DNA of 64,000 nt from Chinchilla lanigera (GCF_000276665.1 NW_004955475.1:8600307-8664306), one strand, 5' to 3'. Positions 22,151-33,421 are shown, numbered from the stretch's first letter. Program-made: numbers and translations. Notes: generated by a model from the sequence alone, not told the origin.

Positions 22151-22740
22151 CCCTACCCACACACACATACCTCAAGCCTATGCCCAGGGGATGAAAGGTG
22201 ATATCTGTAGGAAGAAGTTCCCCCACAGAGGCCCTGGGCATAGAAATGAGTGCTATAAGCCCAGAGAACCTATGTAGCAGCGGGCAGGGCTGCAGTCCTC
22301 AGCCATGGTTTGCTCTCAGCCCTGCTGACTGGAGCTCACTCTGCAGGGCTCCGGGGTCTGCCTGTCTCTCTCCCCATCTGTCTTTCTCATCCTTTTCCAT
22401 TCTGCTTCTTAGCAATGAATTTGTTGGAAAGCTGGACTGAATTACCACCCATTACCCAACCTGCCTCATTCCAAATCCCTAGTATTAATGCAATCAATGG
22501 AGGGGAAGCAGGCTCCCTCCAGCCTCCTGTCTGGCCCGCCCAGCCCTGGCTTCCTAGTGCTTGCTCCAGCCCCTCTTCCTCCTCGCACGTGCACAGGCTC
22601 CACACGCCATTTACACATGGGCCTGTCGAAATGGAACAGGTCTTCTACCCACGGAGGAGGCCCTTCTGAAAAGTGAACTGAACAAAGACACGTGTGCTTT
22701 TGATCTCTCAGTGAACATCACGAGACACTAGTTAACCACT
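22151..22740. other. Unique stretch with a conserved-looking AT-rich core
   Basis: 22410-22500 ('gaatttgttggaaagctgga', 'tattaatgcaatcaatgg') is AT-rich and not repeat-like. The remainder is unique and GC-rich. No exon is evident. Confidence 0.3.
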
Positions 22741-23925
22741 GAGTAATGTCTTGAGCCTCTGCAGACAGAGCAGTGAACAACCCAAAGTCCTCACTCCTGT
22801 GGACCTTGTAGTACACCAAGGGGGAAAGGTGGACAACCAACAAGCGAATCCTAAATTAACAAGATGCCCCAGTTGCTGTGGGAGTGATGAAGAAAACAAA
22901 TCAGGCTATGAGATATACTGTTGGAGGGGCTGTTTTAGATCTAGTGGTCAAAGGAGGCTTCCGTGAGGAGGTAGTAATGCTTGGACTGAGAGCTCATTGA
23001 CATGAAAAGCCAGCTATGTAAGGATCCGGAGGAAGGGTTTAAGGGACAAAGAGCAGTGAGCACAAAGGTGCAGAGGTAGAAATGAGCATTCTGCTAAGAG
23101 ACCGGAAGGAAGCGTATCATGTAAAGCCGTGTAAGTCTTCGGAAAGACTGAGTTTTATTCCAAGCGTGATGCGAAGCCAGTAAAAGGTTTTAAGTGCGTT
23201 TAAGAACAGGACTGAATTTGTGTTTGAGAAAGATCTTTCTGGTGGCTCCACGAGAATAGATTATTGAGGGGCAAGGGTAAGAGTTAGGGAAATGTATTGC
23301 ATTCGCCCAGAAGCGAGCAGATGGTGACCTGGGCTAGGCTGGGGGCCACACAGAAGTAGATCTCAAGCAGGTATTCTGGACTTCAGTGGGGTTGTTGGGC
23401 CCCCAGTGATGATCTCTCCATATCTCCACTTGGATGTCCAGTACAGCATCTCAAATACATTCTGGTTACAAAAGAATCCTTGAACCCACCCACACACCAC
23501 CACCACGACCAATCCAGGCTGTCAGACAAATAAGCGCCAACTTAATGGAAGGGTTCAGGACAGGAGCTACAAATGGGGGTGCGGGACACTGCCATACAGA
23601 TGCTATTCAAAGCCATGGGTTCCATGAGATCATTTACTAAGAAGGTATAAGTAGGAAAGGTGAGAGTACCTGAGACTGAGTCCCAACATCTGGATGAGTC
23701 TGCAAAGAACTAGAGGAGCAACCTGTAAAATGAAAGCAAAACCAGAAACTGGGAGGGCATGCTCAACTATAGTAGATGTTTCTGGGGCTGGGGTCACTGG
23801 ACTTGGCAATGTGGGATCACTGGTAACATTTGACAATATCTGTTTCAGTAGGGGTAGAAGCCCATTGGGGTAGTTAGAAGAAAGAAAGGGTTATGAAGAA
23901 GCAGAGACACTGAGTATAGGAATTC

Positions 23926-24099
23926 TTTTTTCAGTACTGAGGATTGAACCCAGGACCCTTACACTGAGCTATACCTTCAATCTTTTTTGATCTTTTATTT
24001 TGAGACAAGGTCTTGCTAAGTTGTCTAGGCTGGGCTCGAACTTGTGATCCTCCTGCTTCAGCCTCTCAAAATGCAGAGTGTGCACCACCATGCCAGGTT
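23926..24099 (-). repeat. B1-dID SINE inside L2
   Basis: Reverse ID ('cagtactgaggattgaaccc', 'cactgagctataccttcaat') then reverse B1 ('gtgatcctcctgcttcagcc', 'gtgcaccaccatgccagg'). Confidence 0.9.
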
Positions 24100-24155
24100 G
24101 TTTTTGAGAGGTTTCACTATGAAGGAAAGCAGAGAGAGAATGAAAAAAGTGGTAA

Positions 24156-24239
24156 GGGGCCGGGGATATAGCTCAGTGGCACAGCGCCTGCCTGGCAAGC
24201 CTGCAGTCCTGAGTTCGATTCCTGGTAACAAAAAAAAAA
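24156..24239 (+). repeat. ID SINE, full length
   Basis: A 75-bp tRNA-like body 'ggggccggggatatagctca' ... 'gagttcgattcctggtaac' is followed by an A9 tail. Pol III A-box ('tagctcagtgg') and B-box ('gttcgattc') are visible. It is a SINE, not a tRNA gene: it has a poly(A) tail and no terminator run. Possible flanking copies are 'aagtggta' and 'aaatggta'. Confidence 0.9.
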
Positions 24240-24290
24240 TGGTAGGGTGAATGAATTGGAGGTCTAAGTGAACACAAAACTTTATTAGAA

Positions 24291-25470
24291 TAAGGGTTCT
24301 GGAGAGAACAAGATAGCAAAATTCAGGTTAGGTCAAAGACTGAAATGACTTAAATTAATATCTTGAAGTTTAAGCTGTAAACAATGATGGCAAGGTCAAG
24401 GATCTACGAGAATGGGAGAATGACATGGGATGGAAGACCAGACCCTGGCAAACAGAGGAGCCAGGGTGGTGGCTCTATGTTAATAAAGAAGTTGACAAGA
24501 ACACTGCCAGGATTAGGTAGTGGAGAGGACATAGTGAGCCACCTACTGCCGTCTCCAGCGAACGGGGGACACTGACAAACGTACTCAAGGAGACAGCCTC
24601 GGGCAGGGTTAGAGATGAGGCAGTCTGGAGAAGAGCCAGTATTTCAGAAGAAAGGAAGATAAACGGTCTAGAAGCAGCAATGGGAAACAAGGCAGACATC
24701 ACTCCTACCTTCCTGCATGTACGTGGGGTGTGGGAGAAAACTACAGCCCCTCAAATATAGCAAGACCGTCATGTCCTCGGGGCATAAGAAGGAAGGAAGT
24801 GGTCCTAAGAGATTAAGGATGCAAAGAATGGGGAAGAGTTGCTGGCAGTGGACCATGGATGGTAGAAGGCAGGATGGAGGGGCATCAGGAGCTCAAGAGT
24901 AATCAAAGGTGAGGCCCCAAGTAGGGACTTGGTAGTGCAATGTAGATGCTAGAATGGAGGGGTGATGGCAGACAGGGAGACCGGCCCCCCCTGTGGTGAT
25001 GGAGGTAAACAAGGGTGTGAGTCCTTATGGGACACAGCAGAGCTTCTTCCAGGAAGTTTGTTCATTAGATCAAGCCAAAAGACCTGGGGAATCCGAGGGC
25101 CTGGTCCCTGCTGGGGGCTGGTGATGGTGTGGCCGAGAGTGACCTAGTAGCTGTGAGCAGGGAAGCCCTGCAGGCCTCCTATATGATCTGCAGAGGCAGT
25201 ATCTCTGCCAAGGGAGAAGAGATGGAACCTCAAGCAAGCAAAGTATGGAAGCACATGTCCAACCAGGCATGACCACATACCATCATCTATACACACACTT
25301 GAATGTACAGAGCCAATCTCCCTGCACACACTAAGAATAAACATGTAAGCAAAACCCTATATATGTAAGTGTGTACATATGCAGGCATACACACTTTTGC
25401 ATAGATCACATGTAATATCATGTCACAGGCCCAACACACTGAACATGCCTATAACACCCCATACTATCCT
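24291..25470. other. Old repeat-like or unique sequence
   Basis: Purine-rich text similar in style to L2 continues to about 25100 but cannot be assigned. 25340-25480 is a degenerate CA/TA-rich run. Confidence 0.3.
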
Positions 25471-25484
25471 GTACATACACGTAT

Positions 25485-25504
25485 GCACACACACACACGC
25501 ACAT

Positions 25505-25541
<37 letters not shown>
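25485..25541. repeat. (CA)n microsatellite
   Basis: A CA run interrupted at 25499-25506, then 18 or so perfect units. Confidence 0.95.
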
Positions 25542-25544
<3 letters not shown>

Positions 25545-26016
25545 GCAACCCAAACTGGGTTTTCTTAAGTCTTGCCAAGCCCCAGACAGCAGAAAATCAA
25601 GCTGAAGTTGAACAATCCAACCCAGAAAAGGGGGAGGAGAGGCAGGGGCGTGAGAATGAGGTGTGTGTTGGGGGAGTCAGGCAGCGAAGAGCAAAGGAGC
25701 CAAGTGCTGAGGGGAAAAAAAAAAAACAAAAAACCTAGACCATTTGAAAAAGGGAAAGCCTTCAGACAGAGCAGGAATGCAGGCTGTAATTAGAATCGCT
25801 TCAACCGTCTCTAGATTCGCAGAGGATAGGCAAACTGGTTGCACATGCGGCATGGCAATCCCCAGCCTAAGTAATGACAACGAAGCTTGTGTGTGTGGGC
25901 ATGTGTGTATGTTTCCATTCGTGCACTCATAGGAGCATGTGAGGGATGTAAAAAGCTCACTTGACCACATGGCATAGCGCCCTGGGGAAGCCAGTGTCAA
26001 CTGCCGCCACCACCCC

Positions 26017-26457
26017 TGTCTTGGTTATTTTCTCGTTGCTGGGACAAAATACCTGACACCCAAAGTTAAAGAAGGAAAGATTCATTGTAGCTCACAGTTT
26101 GTAGAGGTTTCAGGCCATAGCTGGCTGGCTTTAAGGCAGGGTGGCCTGGCAGAGTAGCATTGCAGAGGAGAAACAGTTCATGACAGGCAGAAGGCAGCAA
26201 AGCAATAAAGTAGCAAAGCGGCAGCAAGTGACAAGCAGCAACAGCAGTCCTCTTTCTGTCCCTTACATCCCTTATATCCTATCCAGGCTACCCACCCTTA
26301 GGGCAGGTAGCAGTCACACCCAGGGTAAGGCAGGCTTAATTTTAGCGTCACACCATGATCAATCCCAGCATCACATACTCCAGGTCCAGCAACCTCTGAA
26401 GAGCCCCACTTCTGACCACCTGAGGCTTTGGGGAGGCACCTAGATTCAAGCCATACA
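26017..26457 (-). mobile_element. Solo LTR, MaLR (ERVL-MaLR) type
   Basis: Seen: starts TG (26017-26018), ends CA (26456-26457), with an exact 5-bp duplication ACCCC at 26012-26016 and 26458-26462. The phrases 'gttgctgggacaaaatacct', 'cacccaaagttaaagaagg', 'cacagtttgtagaggtttca', 'ctgaggctttgggg' match reverse-complement MaLR LTRs and parallel the 1718-2120 copy. No gag/pol sequence adjoins it. A 100-codon frame inside it is not a gene. Confidence 0.9.
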
Positions 26458-26462
26458 ACCCC

Positions 26463-27350
26463 CAACTTGCCCTGCAGCTTCCTGCCTTACAGCTGGACCT
26501 CTCATCTGACTCGGGGCTGCCACCTCAAACACATGTAAGAATGAGGTGAGACCCAGAGGACGCAGGACTTGTCCAAGACCACAGAGCCAGCTGAATCGGG
26601 CTTAGGGATAATGAGGTGGCCAAGGTACTGCATTAGATGACAGTGCCCCTGAGTTCAAGTCCCAGTCAGTCCCTGACAGGTTGCCTGACTAAAGCCACAT
26701 CCCTACCCTGTTCTGGGACTCTGTAGCCTGAAGGAAGATCTTGGGGGTCTTTTTAATCTGGCCCTGAATATTCACCCAGCGCTGTTGGTTATGAGCAGCA
26801 AGAAGGAGGCAAAGGAAAGAAATTTGTAGAATGCCGGCAAGAAGAGGGGCTAGGCTGGGAGGAGTGGGGAAAGAGTGTCTCTTGCTCCCATGGCCCTGGG
26901 AAGATCTCTCTATGCTGGCCTGGCCAGTGTACTGAGCACCAGGGACTGAAGCAGGCCCTAGAGCGGAGTGGCAGGCAGCCAGACATAATCCCTCATACTC
27001 TCTCTGGCCCTCCTCTTCCACTCTTCTCACCTTTCTCCTCCAGGCTTTGTGGAGGGCCTTGGAACCAGCTGCCATCATCACTAAAAATAGCCCAGCCAGT
27101 CTCAGGGGTGAAGGAGCCCCTCTTACTTGCCGGATCCCAGAGGCCTGGCAGGTGGCAGTTGGTGTCTATGGCCCCTCCAAGCCGGAGAGATCAGATTCTC
27201 CCCTCCAAACACAAGCCCCAGTTGCAATCCAAAGCCTGGGGCCCCACATCCTGCTCTCTTTGTTGCTCAGTATCCCAGCAACTCTGTTCACATGATGGGT
27301 AGCTTGGGTTCTGGTGCTCAGAGATCGATGATGATGAGGATGATACAACG
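26463..27350. other. Mostly unique stretch
   Basis: Faint MIR-like pieces lie at 26540-26600 ('aagaccacagagccagctga') and 26600-26700 ('gagttcaagtcccagtcagt'). A 130-codon minus-strand frame (26689-27081) is unrecognised. Confidence 0.35.
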
Positions 27351-27357
27351 ATCATCA

Positions 27358-27545
27358 TAGTTAGCATTTATTGCGCATTTATTGTGTGTCATACACTTTG
27401 CTAAGGGCTTTGCATGTGTTAACTCATTGCTCTTCACAGTAATCCTTTGAGGTAGGTACTATTAGTTCTATTTTACAGGTGAAGAAACTGAGGCACAGAC
27501 AGCTTGCTTAAATCATTGCAAGTTACAGAGCCAGTCAGTGGTTAA
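27358..27545 (-). repeat. MIR SINE, near full length
   Basis: Contains 'ttagcatttattgcgcattt', 'ctaagggctttgcatgtgtt', 'aactcattgctcttcacag', 'ggtgaagaaactgaggcaca'. Confidence 0.9.
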
Positions 27546-27769
27546 ATGTGAGTGGTTCTTGTCCTTTTACTTGTGGATTTCTTCAGGAAGAGAAAACTTC
27601 TGATAGCAATGACAGTAACAGTTAATATTCACTCATCGTCATTGCAGTGGGCTTCCCTGAGTTTCTGAGAAACTGGCTTCGAGCACCAGCCCTGGGGGCA
27701 GGGGGCAGTAGAAAGAGCCTAAAGCTAAACAAGGGTGAAATCCCGTGTGTCTTGAGCAAGTGCAGTCCC

Positions 27770-27850
27770 TTTCTGAACTTGTTCAGTTTCCTCATCTGTA
27801 AAATAGACAACCGTTGGTCACGGAATAGTGCAAGGAGTAGCGGACAACTG
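27770..27850 (+). repeat. MIR SINE fragment
   Basis: Contains 'gttcagtttcctcatctgta', 'aaatagacaaccgttgg'. Confidence 0.75.
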
Positions 27851-28464
27851 TATAAAGTTCTGTTATATGTCTACCAAATGCAATATAATATCAGCCTCAT
27901 TGATTGTTAAATTTAGTATTCCTAAACATTTCATTACATTTGAAAACAATTTGTTGGTTAGATTTCCTCACGTTGCAAGAATTCCCAAGTATGCACCATG
28001 ATTACAAAGAAATCATAGCCAATTGGGAATGAAACGAGTTACTCATAGGCAAATAATTTTGAAAGTGGAATTATAAAAATCCTTTGAAAATTTTTATGGC
28101 AAAAATTACATTTAATATGGGGTGCGGGTGCATTTTCATATATGTGACAAGCTGTGGGGTGAAACCTCTAACAGGGAAAGCACTGGGGCCTGAGGAGGTC
28201 TGGAGACGACCGTGCCCTAAGTAGCAGGAGGAGGCAGGGTCCTGTGAGGGAAGCAGCGAGAATATCCGGGAAGGGGCCATGGGCCATGCCAGGTACCGCT
28301 CCTCGGGTTGTTCCCCTCATCTCCTAAAAGCAAAGCAAAACAAAAATCCCTGCCCTTGCCACATGCATGCAGGCGCCAGCAGGAGGGGCCCTGTGGAGCA
28401 TCCCTTTCACGTACTGCCCTCAGCCCTTATCAAAGGCCCTTTCTAGAAACAGGCCTGCCTGCGT
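27851..28464. other. AT-rich unique stretch, then GC-rich
   Basis: 27890-28130 is AT-rich without a repeat signature ('tttagtattcctaaacattt'). 28180-28460 is GC-rich. No gene is seen. Confidence 0.4.
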
Positions 28465-28560
28465 GCCTTTCATAATCAGGAATAGAAATAAATGTTATCT
28501 GACAAAAAGCGAGAAGCACACAGCCATGTGTAAACGGCATCAGTTGGCTTGTCAAGCCGT
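28465..28560. promoter_or_regulatory. Conserved-looking noncoding block
   Basis: 'ttcataatcaggaatagaaa', 'taaatgttatctgacaaaaa' and a following 'ggcatcagttggcttgtcaa' show no repeat features and contain a GATA-type TTATCT. Conservation is inference. Confidence 0.2.
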
Positions 28561-29800
28561 TGCCCAGGACACTGACCACTGGGCTTCTCCGTGCCCCAGG
28601 GCAAGGGCTCGCAGGAGGTATTTCTCTCCCAGTTTAGCATCGGCATAAACTGGAGGTCCCTTGAGGACCTGTCAGTTTCTTCCCCTCTGACACCAAAATC
28701 AGCAGAAGCCTCTGCTTCAGGCAGCCTCACAATAGGAGGCCTCCTCGCCGCACACAGCGGTGGGCAGCACACAGGCCACCACTTACTTCTCGGTGACCTG
28801 GGGCAGGTCCCTTCCTGCTGAGCCTCCTATGCGATGCCCAGGGGTCATTCCCAAGGTTAGTGTGAGGACGCACTGAGGAAATGGATGGCAAGCGGAGAGA
28901 ATCGACCCCAGCGCAGTTACAGACTCAGGCTTGAGCATGGATTTGCTTCTCAGTTACTGAGATTTGGTGACTCAGACCTCCTACCCCGAGATGCCTGCCT
29001 GCTCCGCAGGATCTCTGATAGTCTGCGCCCAAGACATGCTGGCAACGTGACTCAGTTAAGCCTCTCTGTTGACAAATGCCCAGGAATCACTGGTGAACTT
29101 GGGGGTTGGTAGCAGAGGCCTCACCATAGCCGCCAGCTGTCCAGGAGCTCGCCTAGTATAGAAGTCCTTGCTTTTGCTAGTTCCGGCTCTCTCCTCCTCA
29201 CCCCTTCCCTGCAGAGACCCACCAAGCATCCAGTTCTGCCAAGAGCTCTCTGTCCTACTTATTGCTGTCACCGATGCAGGGATGAACAAGACCAAGCAAG
29301 AGGCTGGTGGCACGATGCCAGCTCATCAGTGACAGACCAGCATTTGGGCTAATCCACCATCTGCAGCTGGGCCACCCACTTTCCGGACTGAACACCTCGC
29401 TACCAGCTCGGAGGCGCTTCTCCCACTCTTTTGAATGCCGTCTCTCTCGTGTCATGACCCTCTCTCCCTCAGTGCCCCCACCTCTCCCCCCCACCACGAG
29501 CCCCACCTCCTTTGTGCTCTTGCCACACTTTGCGTGCAGCCCCGCTGCCATCTGTAGCGGCTCTCAGTGGCTTGGCCCAGCATTTCTGGCTTCTAGACTG
29601 TATCCCTTACGTGGCCTCAAAGACAGATTCAGTGTGGTTTGGTCTCTGGATCTCTGGGGCCCCACACAGGGCTTTGCACAGAGTGTGTCTGTGGAATAGA
29701 ATGAAACAGTGTAGGTGGGGCGGGGCAGGGAGAAGTAATAGGAATTCTGTACCTTAGGGTTAGTCCTTCCAACTTTGGGCACCAGGACTCAGAAGGTCTG
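28561..29800. other. Mostly unique stretch
   Basis: 28780-28850 has MIR-like 'ctcggtgacctggggcaggt'. 29307-29699 has a 130-codon plus frame without recognisable content. No exon is called. Confidence 0.4.
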
Positions 29801-29847
29801 TGCTTGATCTTCTTTTTAGCTGTGTGGCCTTAAGCAAGTCACTTCCT

Positions 29848-30056
29848 TTTTTTTTTTTTTTTTTTNNNNNNNNNNNNNNNNNNNNNNNNNNNNNNNNNNN
29901 NNNNNNNNNNNNNNNNNNNNNNNNNNNNNNNNNNNNNNNNNNNNNNNNNNNNNNNNNNNNNNNNNTTTTTGGTTTTTCTCCGGTACCAGGAACCGAACTC
30001 ACGACCTTGCGCTTGTCAGGCAGGCGCTTTTGCCGCTGAGCTAAATCCCCAGCCCC
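29848..30056 (-). repeat. ID SINE with the assembly gap in its tail
   Basis: Reverse-complement ID body at 29976-30056 ('ggtaccaggaaccgaactca' ... 'ctaaatccccagcccc') has its T-run (A-tail in reverse) before and after the N block. The flanks 'caagtcacttcct' (29835-29847) and 'gcaatcacttcct' (30057-30069) share an exact TCACTTCCT. They are the target duplication, so the gap lies wholly inside the insertion. The host to the left is a MIR piece ('tgtgtggccttaagcaagtc'). Confidence 0.88.
29866..29965. other. Assembly gap, 100 N
   Basis: Exactly 100 unknown bases, a customary placeholder length, flanked by T runs on both sides. The apparent open frames across it are artefacts. Confidence 0.99.
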
Positions 30057-30092
30057 GCAATCACTTCCTATTCCTGTAAGTACTGCTTTCTT

Positions 30093-30218
30093 TGTGTTTG
30101 TTTGTTTGTTTGCGACAGGGTCTCAATATGTAGTCCAGGTTGGGCTGTAACTTGCAGTCCTCCCGCCTCAGCCTCCCTATTGCTGGGATTGCAGGTGTGT
30201 GCCACCATAACTGGCATG
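30093..30218 (-). repeat. B1 SINE
   Basis: A TTTG run, then 'gcgacagggtctcaatatgt', 'cctcccgcctcagcctccct', 'gtgtgtgccaccataactgg'. Reverse-complement B1. Confidence 0.9.
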
Positions 30219-30634
30219 ATCCCCATTTTTATTGCCTCAAAAATATGAATGCCAATGTCTGTCTTGCCTCCTGCAAAGGAGGAGACCCAATGAGATGAAA
30301 TGAGCGAATGATTGAGAAAATCCAGCAAACTGTGTGAACTGCTGACCAGTGCTACAGCCAAGAGGACACTGCAGACTCCCTGGGAACACACAGACAGGGG
30401 GACGGCATCCGCCCACACCCTGCCTGCTGAGCCCCTCCCTGGTGGAGGAAACTCAATATTCAAATTGATCGTATAATGAGTCACATTGGTACAGTGCAGT
30501 CCAGAGGACAAGATCCAGAGGGCTCTCCGTGTCCTTTCAGTCCTTTAGTTCCACTTGCCAGCCTGCCCGAGCCTTACTTGGTACTTAATAATATGACTAA
30601 CAACAAAGGCAGCTAGCCCTTTTCATAAACTTAC
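30219..30634. other. Unique noncoding stretch
   Basis: No repeat, exon or promoter is recognised. 30300-30520 is covered by a minus frame that continues into the B1. Confidence 0.4.
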
Positions 30635-30790
30635 TGCAGTTCCAAATTTTTGCATTTACTAACTCATTTAATCCTCACAACACTAAGAGGTACCTTTATT
30701 TTCTCCGTTTTTAAAGCTGGAAAATGAAAGGTCAAAGAGGTTAAGTAACTTGCCCTAAATCGCAGAACCAGTACACAGAAAATGTAATGA
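30635..30790 (-). repeat. MIR SINE
   Basis: Contains 'actaactcatttaatcctca', 'caaagaggttaagtaacttg', 'ccctaaatcgcagaaccag'. Confidence 0.85.
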
Positions 30791-30827
30791 CCCTAAGTAG
30801 TCTAGCTCTAGAGTACGTGAGGTTTTT

Positions 30828-31047
30828 GGTTTTGTTTTTTTTTCTCCGCTACAATACTGATGATTGAACCCAAGTCCTTTGCACTGAACTACATCCCAGC
30901 CCTTTAAAGAAATGGTTTAAAAAAATTTTTTTTGAAACAAAATCTCACTAAATCACTAAGTTGCTCAGGCTGATGTCGAATTTTTAATCCTTCTATCTCA
31001 GCCTCCCAGGGTTCTGGGTTTATAGGTGTGGCCCACCACACCCAGCT
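30828..31047 (-). repeat. B1-dID SINE, old
   Basis: Reverse ID ('actgatgattgaacccaagt', 'ctgaactacatcccagcccttt') then reverse B1 ('cactaaatcactaagttgct', 'tatctcagcctcccaggg'). Confidence 0.88.
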
Positions 31048-31541
31048 GAGTCCCCGAGTTTAACTACTTTGCTATACTAAAGCTCAGACAAGAAAATGAG
31101 GCTTAAAGGGAGGACAGGGTGAGTTAGCATCATTACCTGGGTCCTCTAACTCAGATCTGTACCACTTTCTACAACCTCGCCTTTTTGGTTAACTAGTTAA
31201 TGATTCCTAAACGGATACTTGTGTGCTGAGGATGTGGATGGGGGACCCCTGGGGAGATCCCTGTGTGAAGGGAGCCAATTGTAAATGCTTCTTACGTTGA
31301 CAGTTCAAGAAACACTTATTTTTGCCCTCCAGGAAACACTAATTCCAATATTCAACTGCAGAACCAGAGAGCAACCCAGGAATTAACAATGACCCTGGAA
31401 ACAAAGGAAGGACCCTTCATTTCCCCCCTTGGGCTGGACCTGGGAAGGTGGAAAGGATGGGAATGAAGAAGCATTTCCAGCAGGGGAACTGCTGGGCAAA
31501 AGAGGCCTGGTGTGTCCTGGAACAGTGAGAAGTGCTGGGCA
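31048..31541. other. Unique noncoding stretch
   Basis: 31250-31330 ('gccaattgtaaatgcttctt', 'caagaaacacttatttttgc') is not repeat-like. No gene evidence. Confidence 0.4.
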
Positions 31542-31551
31542 ACAAGATTTT

Positions 31552-31749
31552 TTTTTTCATATTGGCAATTGAACCCAGGGCCTTTGCACTGAACTACATA
31601 CCCGGCACTATTTTTATTTTTTTCTTTTGGGACAGGGTCTCACTAAATCACTGAATTCCCAAGGCTGGACTCAAATCTGTGGCCCTGCTGCCTCAGCCTC
31701 CTCGAGTACTGGGATTACAGGTGTGTCCCACCATGCACAGCTTGCAACT
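31552..31749 (-). repeat. B1-dID SINE with a 10-bp target duplication
   Basis: Reverse ID ('ggcaattgaacccagggcct', 'cactgaactacatacccgg') and reverse B1 ('ggacagggtctcactaaatc', 'gagtactgggattacaggtg'). ACAAGATTTT at 31542-31551 recurs exactly at 31750-31759. Confidence 0.93.
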
Positions 31750-31759
31750 ACAAGATTTT

Positions 31760-32889
31760 ATGGAAGAGGAGCAGGGACTTGAATGCCAGGCTAGGGAATT
31801 AGGACTTGATTTGTGCAGGTGACAGGGAATTCACTTGCTTTTTGGTTGCAGAGAGAAAAGTCACAGCCAAGGAATAATTCCAAGGGAACAGACGTGGAGA
31901 ATACTGATATGTCCTAGCTGGAAAGGACACTGAGGTCTCAAAAGGAGCCAATGACTTGGGCAAAGTCAAGCATTAAGACTGTAGGAATCAGGTCTTCACT
32001 GGGGTCTTGGCAGAGCTTAGGGATTTCTACAAATAGGACAGAAAAAGAACCATAAAAGCAGGGAGTCTGGGGAGAAGAGGGGAAAGGGACCTGATTTGAG
32101 GCAGCCCCACATTCCATCGCTCCGTCCAGCCAGGCTGTCAGATGTGGCTGTGAGGAGGAGATCCCTAAGTGGGCAGATAAGCCCCTAGAATCCCGTTGGC
32201 TGCCCCGACCCTGGGCCAGGGCCTGTGTCCCAGGGGAGACCCAAGAGGCAAGCAATGGTCTCCTTTTCCTCTTTGGGCAATCCACGGGGAACCATTTGTC
32301 AGGGGAGAAGCAGGGCTGGCTGGACCCGGCAGACCAGGCAAATGTCCTGGTTTGAGAGAAACCAGACCTAACTCAGAGCGAACGGCCATCCCCAGCTAGC
32401 CAAGGAGCCAATTAGAGTCAGGGCGAGGTGGGGTCCTGCCTGCCTCTGCCCTGGGTCCTCAACTCCCAGCTGGCAATCATTAGGTCTGCTCAGAGGATCC
32501 CTGTCAAGAGAGACTCTGGGATGCATCAAGGTAAAGGGGAGGCTGGCAGTGAGGACCCCTGTGCCCAGACCGCACACCGAGGGCCCCCCATAGCTGCTGG
32601 CTCCCTTGAGAGCGTGTCAAAAAGACATTTCAAAGACCCAGCTGGCCCCTTATCTAGCACTGTGTGGCCCTTCTTCCCATTCCTCAAGCGGCAGGCCTTG
32701 TGTCCAACTGTCCTGGGGAAGTGTGGGTGCTGTGGGTATGGCCTTAGAAGGGTCACTCCTGACAGCAATGGACCAACTAGTTGGACTAAAGCTGCAAGAA
32801 AGTACTCCACAGTGAGAATGTGGCAACTAGAAATTCCCAGGATTCGTAGCCCTGGGGAAGCATGCATATACAGGGGCTGTGGCCAGTTC
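31760..32889. other. Mostly unique stretch
   Basis: 31910-32010 has a MIR-like 'ctagctggaaaggacactga', 'gacttgggcaaagtcaagca'. Frames of 166 and 122 codons on opposite strands overlap near 32.4-32.9 kb, with no recognised protein. Confidence 0.4.
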
Positions 32890-33012
32890 CCCAAAGTCTC
32901 AACATCCTCATCTGTAAAACAGGTATAACTACTTCTTCATGGGTTTTGTGAAGCTGAAACAAGAGACTAGGTACAAAACTCCTAACACAGTCCTCATCTT
33001 GAAGTAAATAGT
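32890..33012 (+). repeat. MIR SINE fragment
   Basis: Contains 'tcctcatctgtaaaacaggt', 'tcatgggttttgtgaagctg', 'ctaacacagtcctcatcttg'. Confidence 0.75.
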
Positions 33013-33094
33013 GCTAGGCCAACGCACCCGCGTTCTGTTCCTACAGAGGGCGTCAGGATGAAACAGGTGAAAGTCCACCAGTCCAACAGGTTAT

Positions 33095-33240
33095 CGCATA
33101 TTAGAACTTGGAGGGCTCACCGTCATCTTCTAAAGCCTACCTTCTCCATCCTACTGACTCAGGAGGTCAGGTGACTCCTCCAAGACCACATAGCCCATCA
33201 GTGGCAGAACTGGGACTAGAGTCTGGGTTGCCTGCCTGCA
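33095..33240 (-). repeat. MIR-like old SINE
   Basis: Contains 'gaacttggagggctcaccgt', 'aagaccacatagcccatcag', 'actgggactagagtctgggt'. Confidence 0.6.
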
Positions 33241-33421
33241 TCATAGCACACCGGGGGGCTATGATTCAGTTCCTGCAGCAAAGTTGGGTGGTGTTCACTA
33301 CCCCTCTGTTGAACTCGATATGATGAGGACATTTCTAGATCTTGTACTTAGGAGGGCTGGGCCTGGAAATGGGGTATTCTCTGCTTTCACTCCATGTCCT
33401 GGCCCCATGTAGGAAGAAAGA

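Larger units (their letters stand above)
22745..24290 (-). repeat. Long L2 LINE fragment, split by two SINEs
   Basis: Successive reverse-complement L2 blocks are seen: 'ggaggcttccgtgaggagg', 'gcacaaaggtgcagaggtag', 'gtgatgcgaagccagtaaaa', 'gagaaagatctttctggtgg', 'ccacttggatgtccagta', 'aagccatgggttccatgaga', 'gacttggcaatgtgggatc', 'agcagagacactgagtatag'. The L2 resumes after the SINE at 23926-24099 with 'gagaggtttcactatgaag'. The sequence to about 25100 may be more of the same element but is less certain. Confidence 0.75.

Noticed and set aside
24156..24239. tRNA gene
   Set aside because: Box A and B are present, but the A-tail, divergent arms and multiple copies show an ID SINE.
25485..25541. 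CRISPR-like repetitive array
   Set aside because: Simple CA microsatellite; no repeat-spacer structure anywhere in the window.
1718..26457. One provirus bounded by the two similar LTRs
   Set aside because: Each LTR has its own different 5-bp duplication, they lie 24 kb apart, and no retroviral genes lie between; they are independent solo LTRs.
29760..30039. Frames reading through the N block
   Set aside because: Artefacts of unknown bases plus poly-T/poly-A.
29976..30056. tRNA gene on the minus strand
   Set aside because: ID SINE with a poly(A) tail and target duplications.
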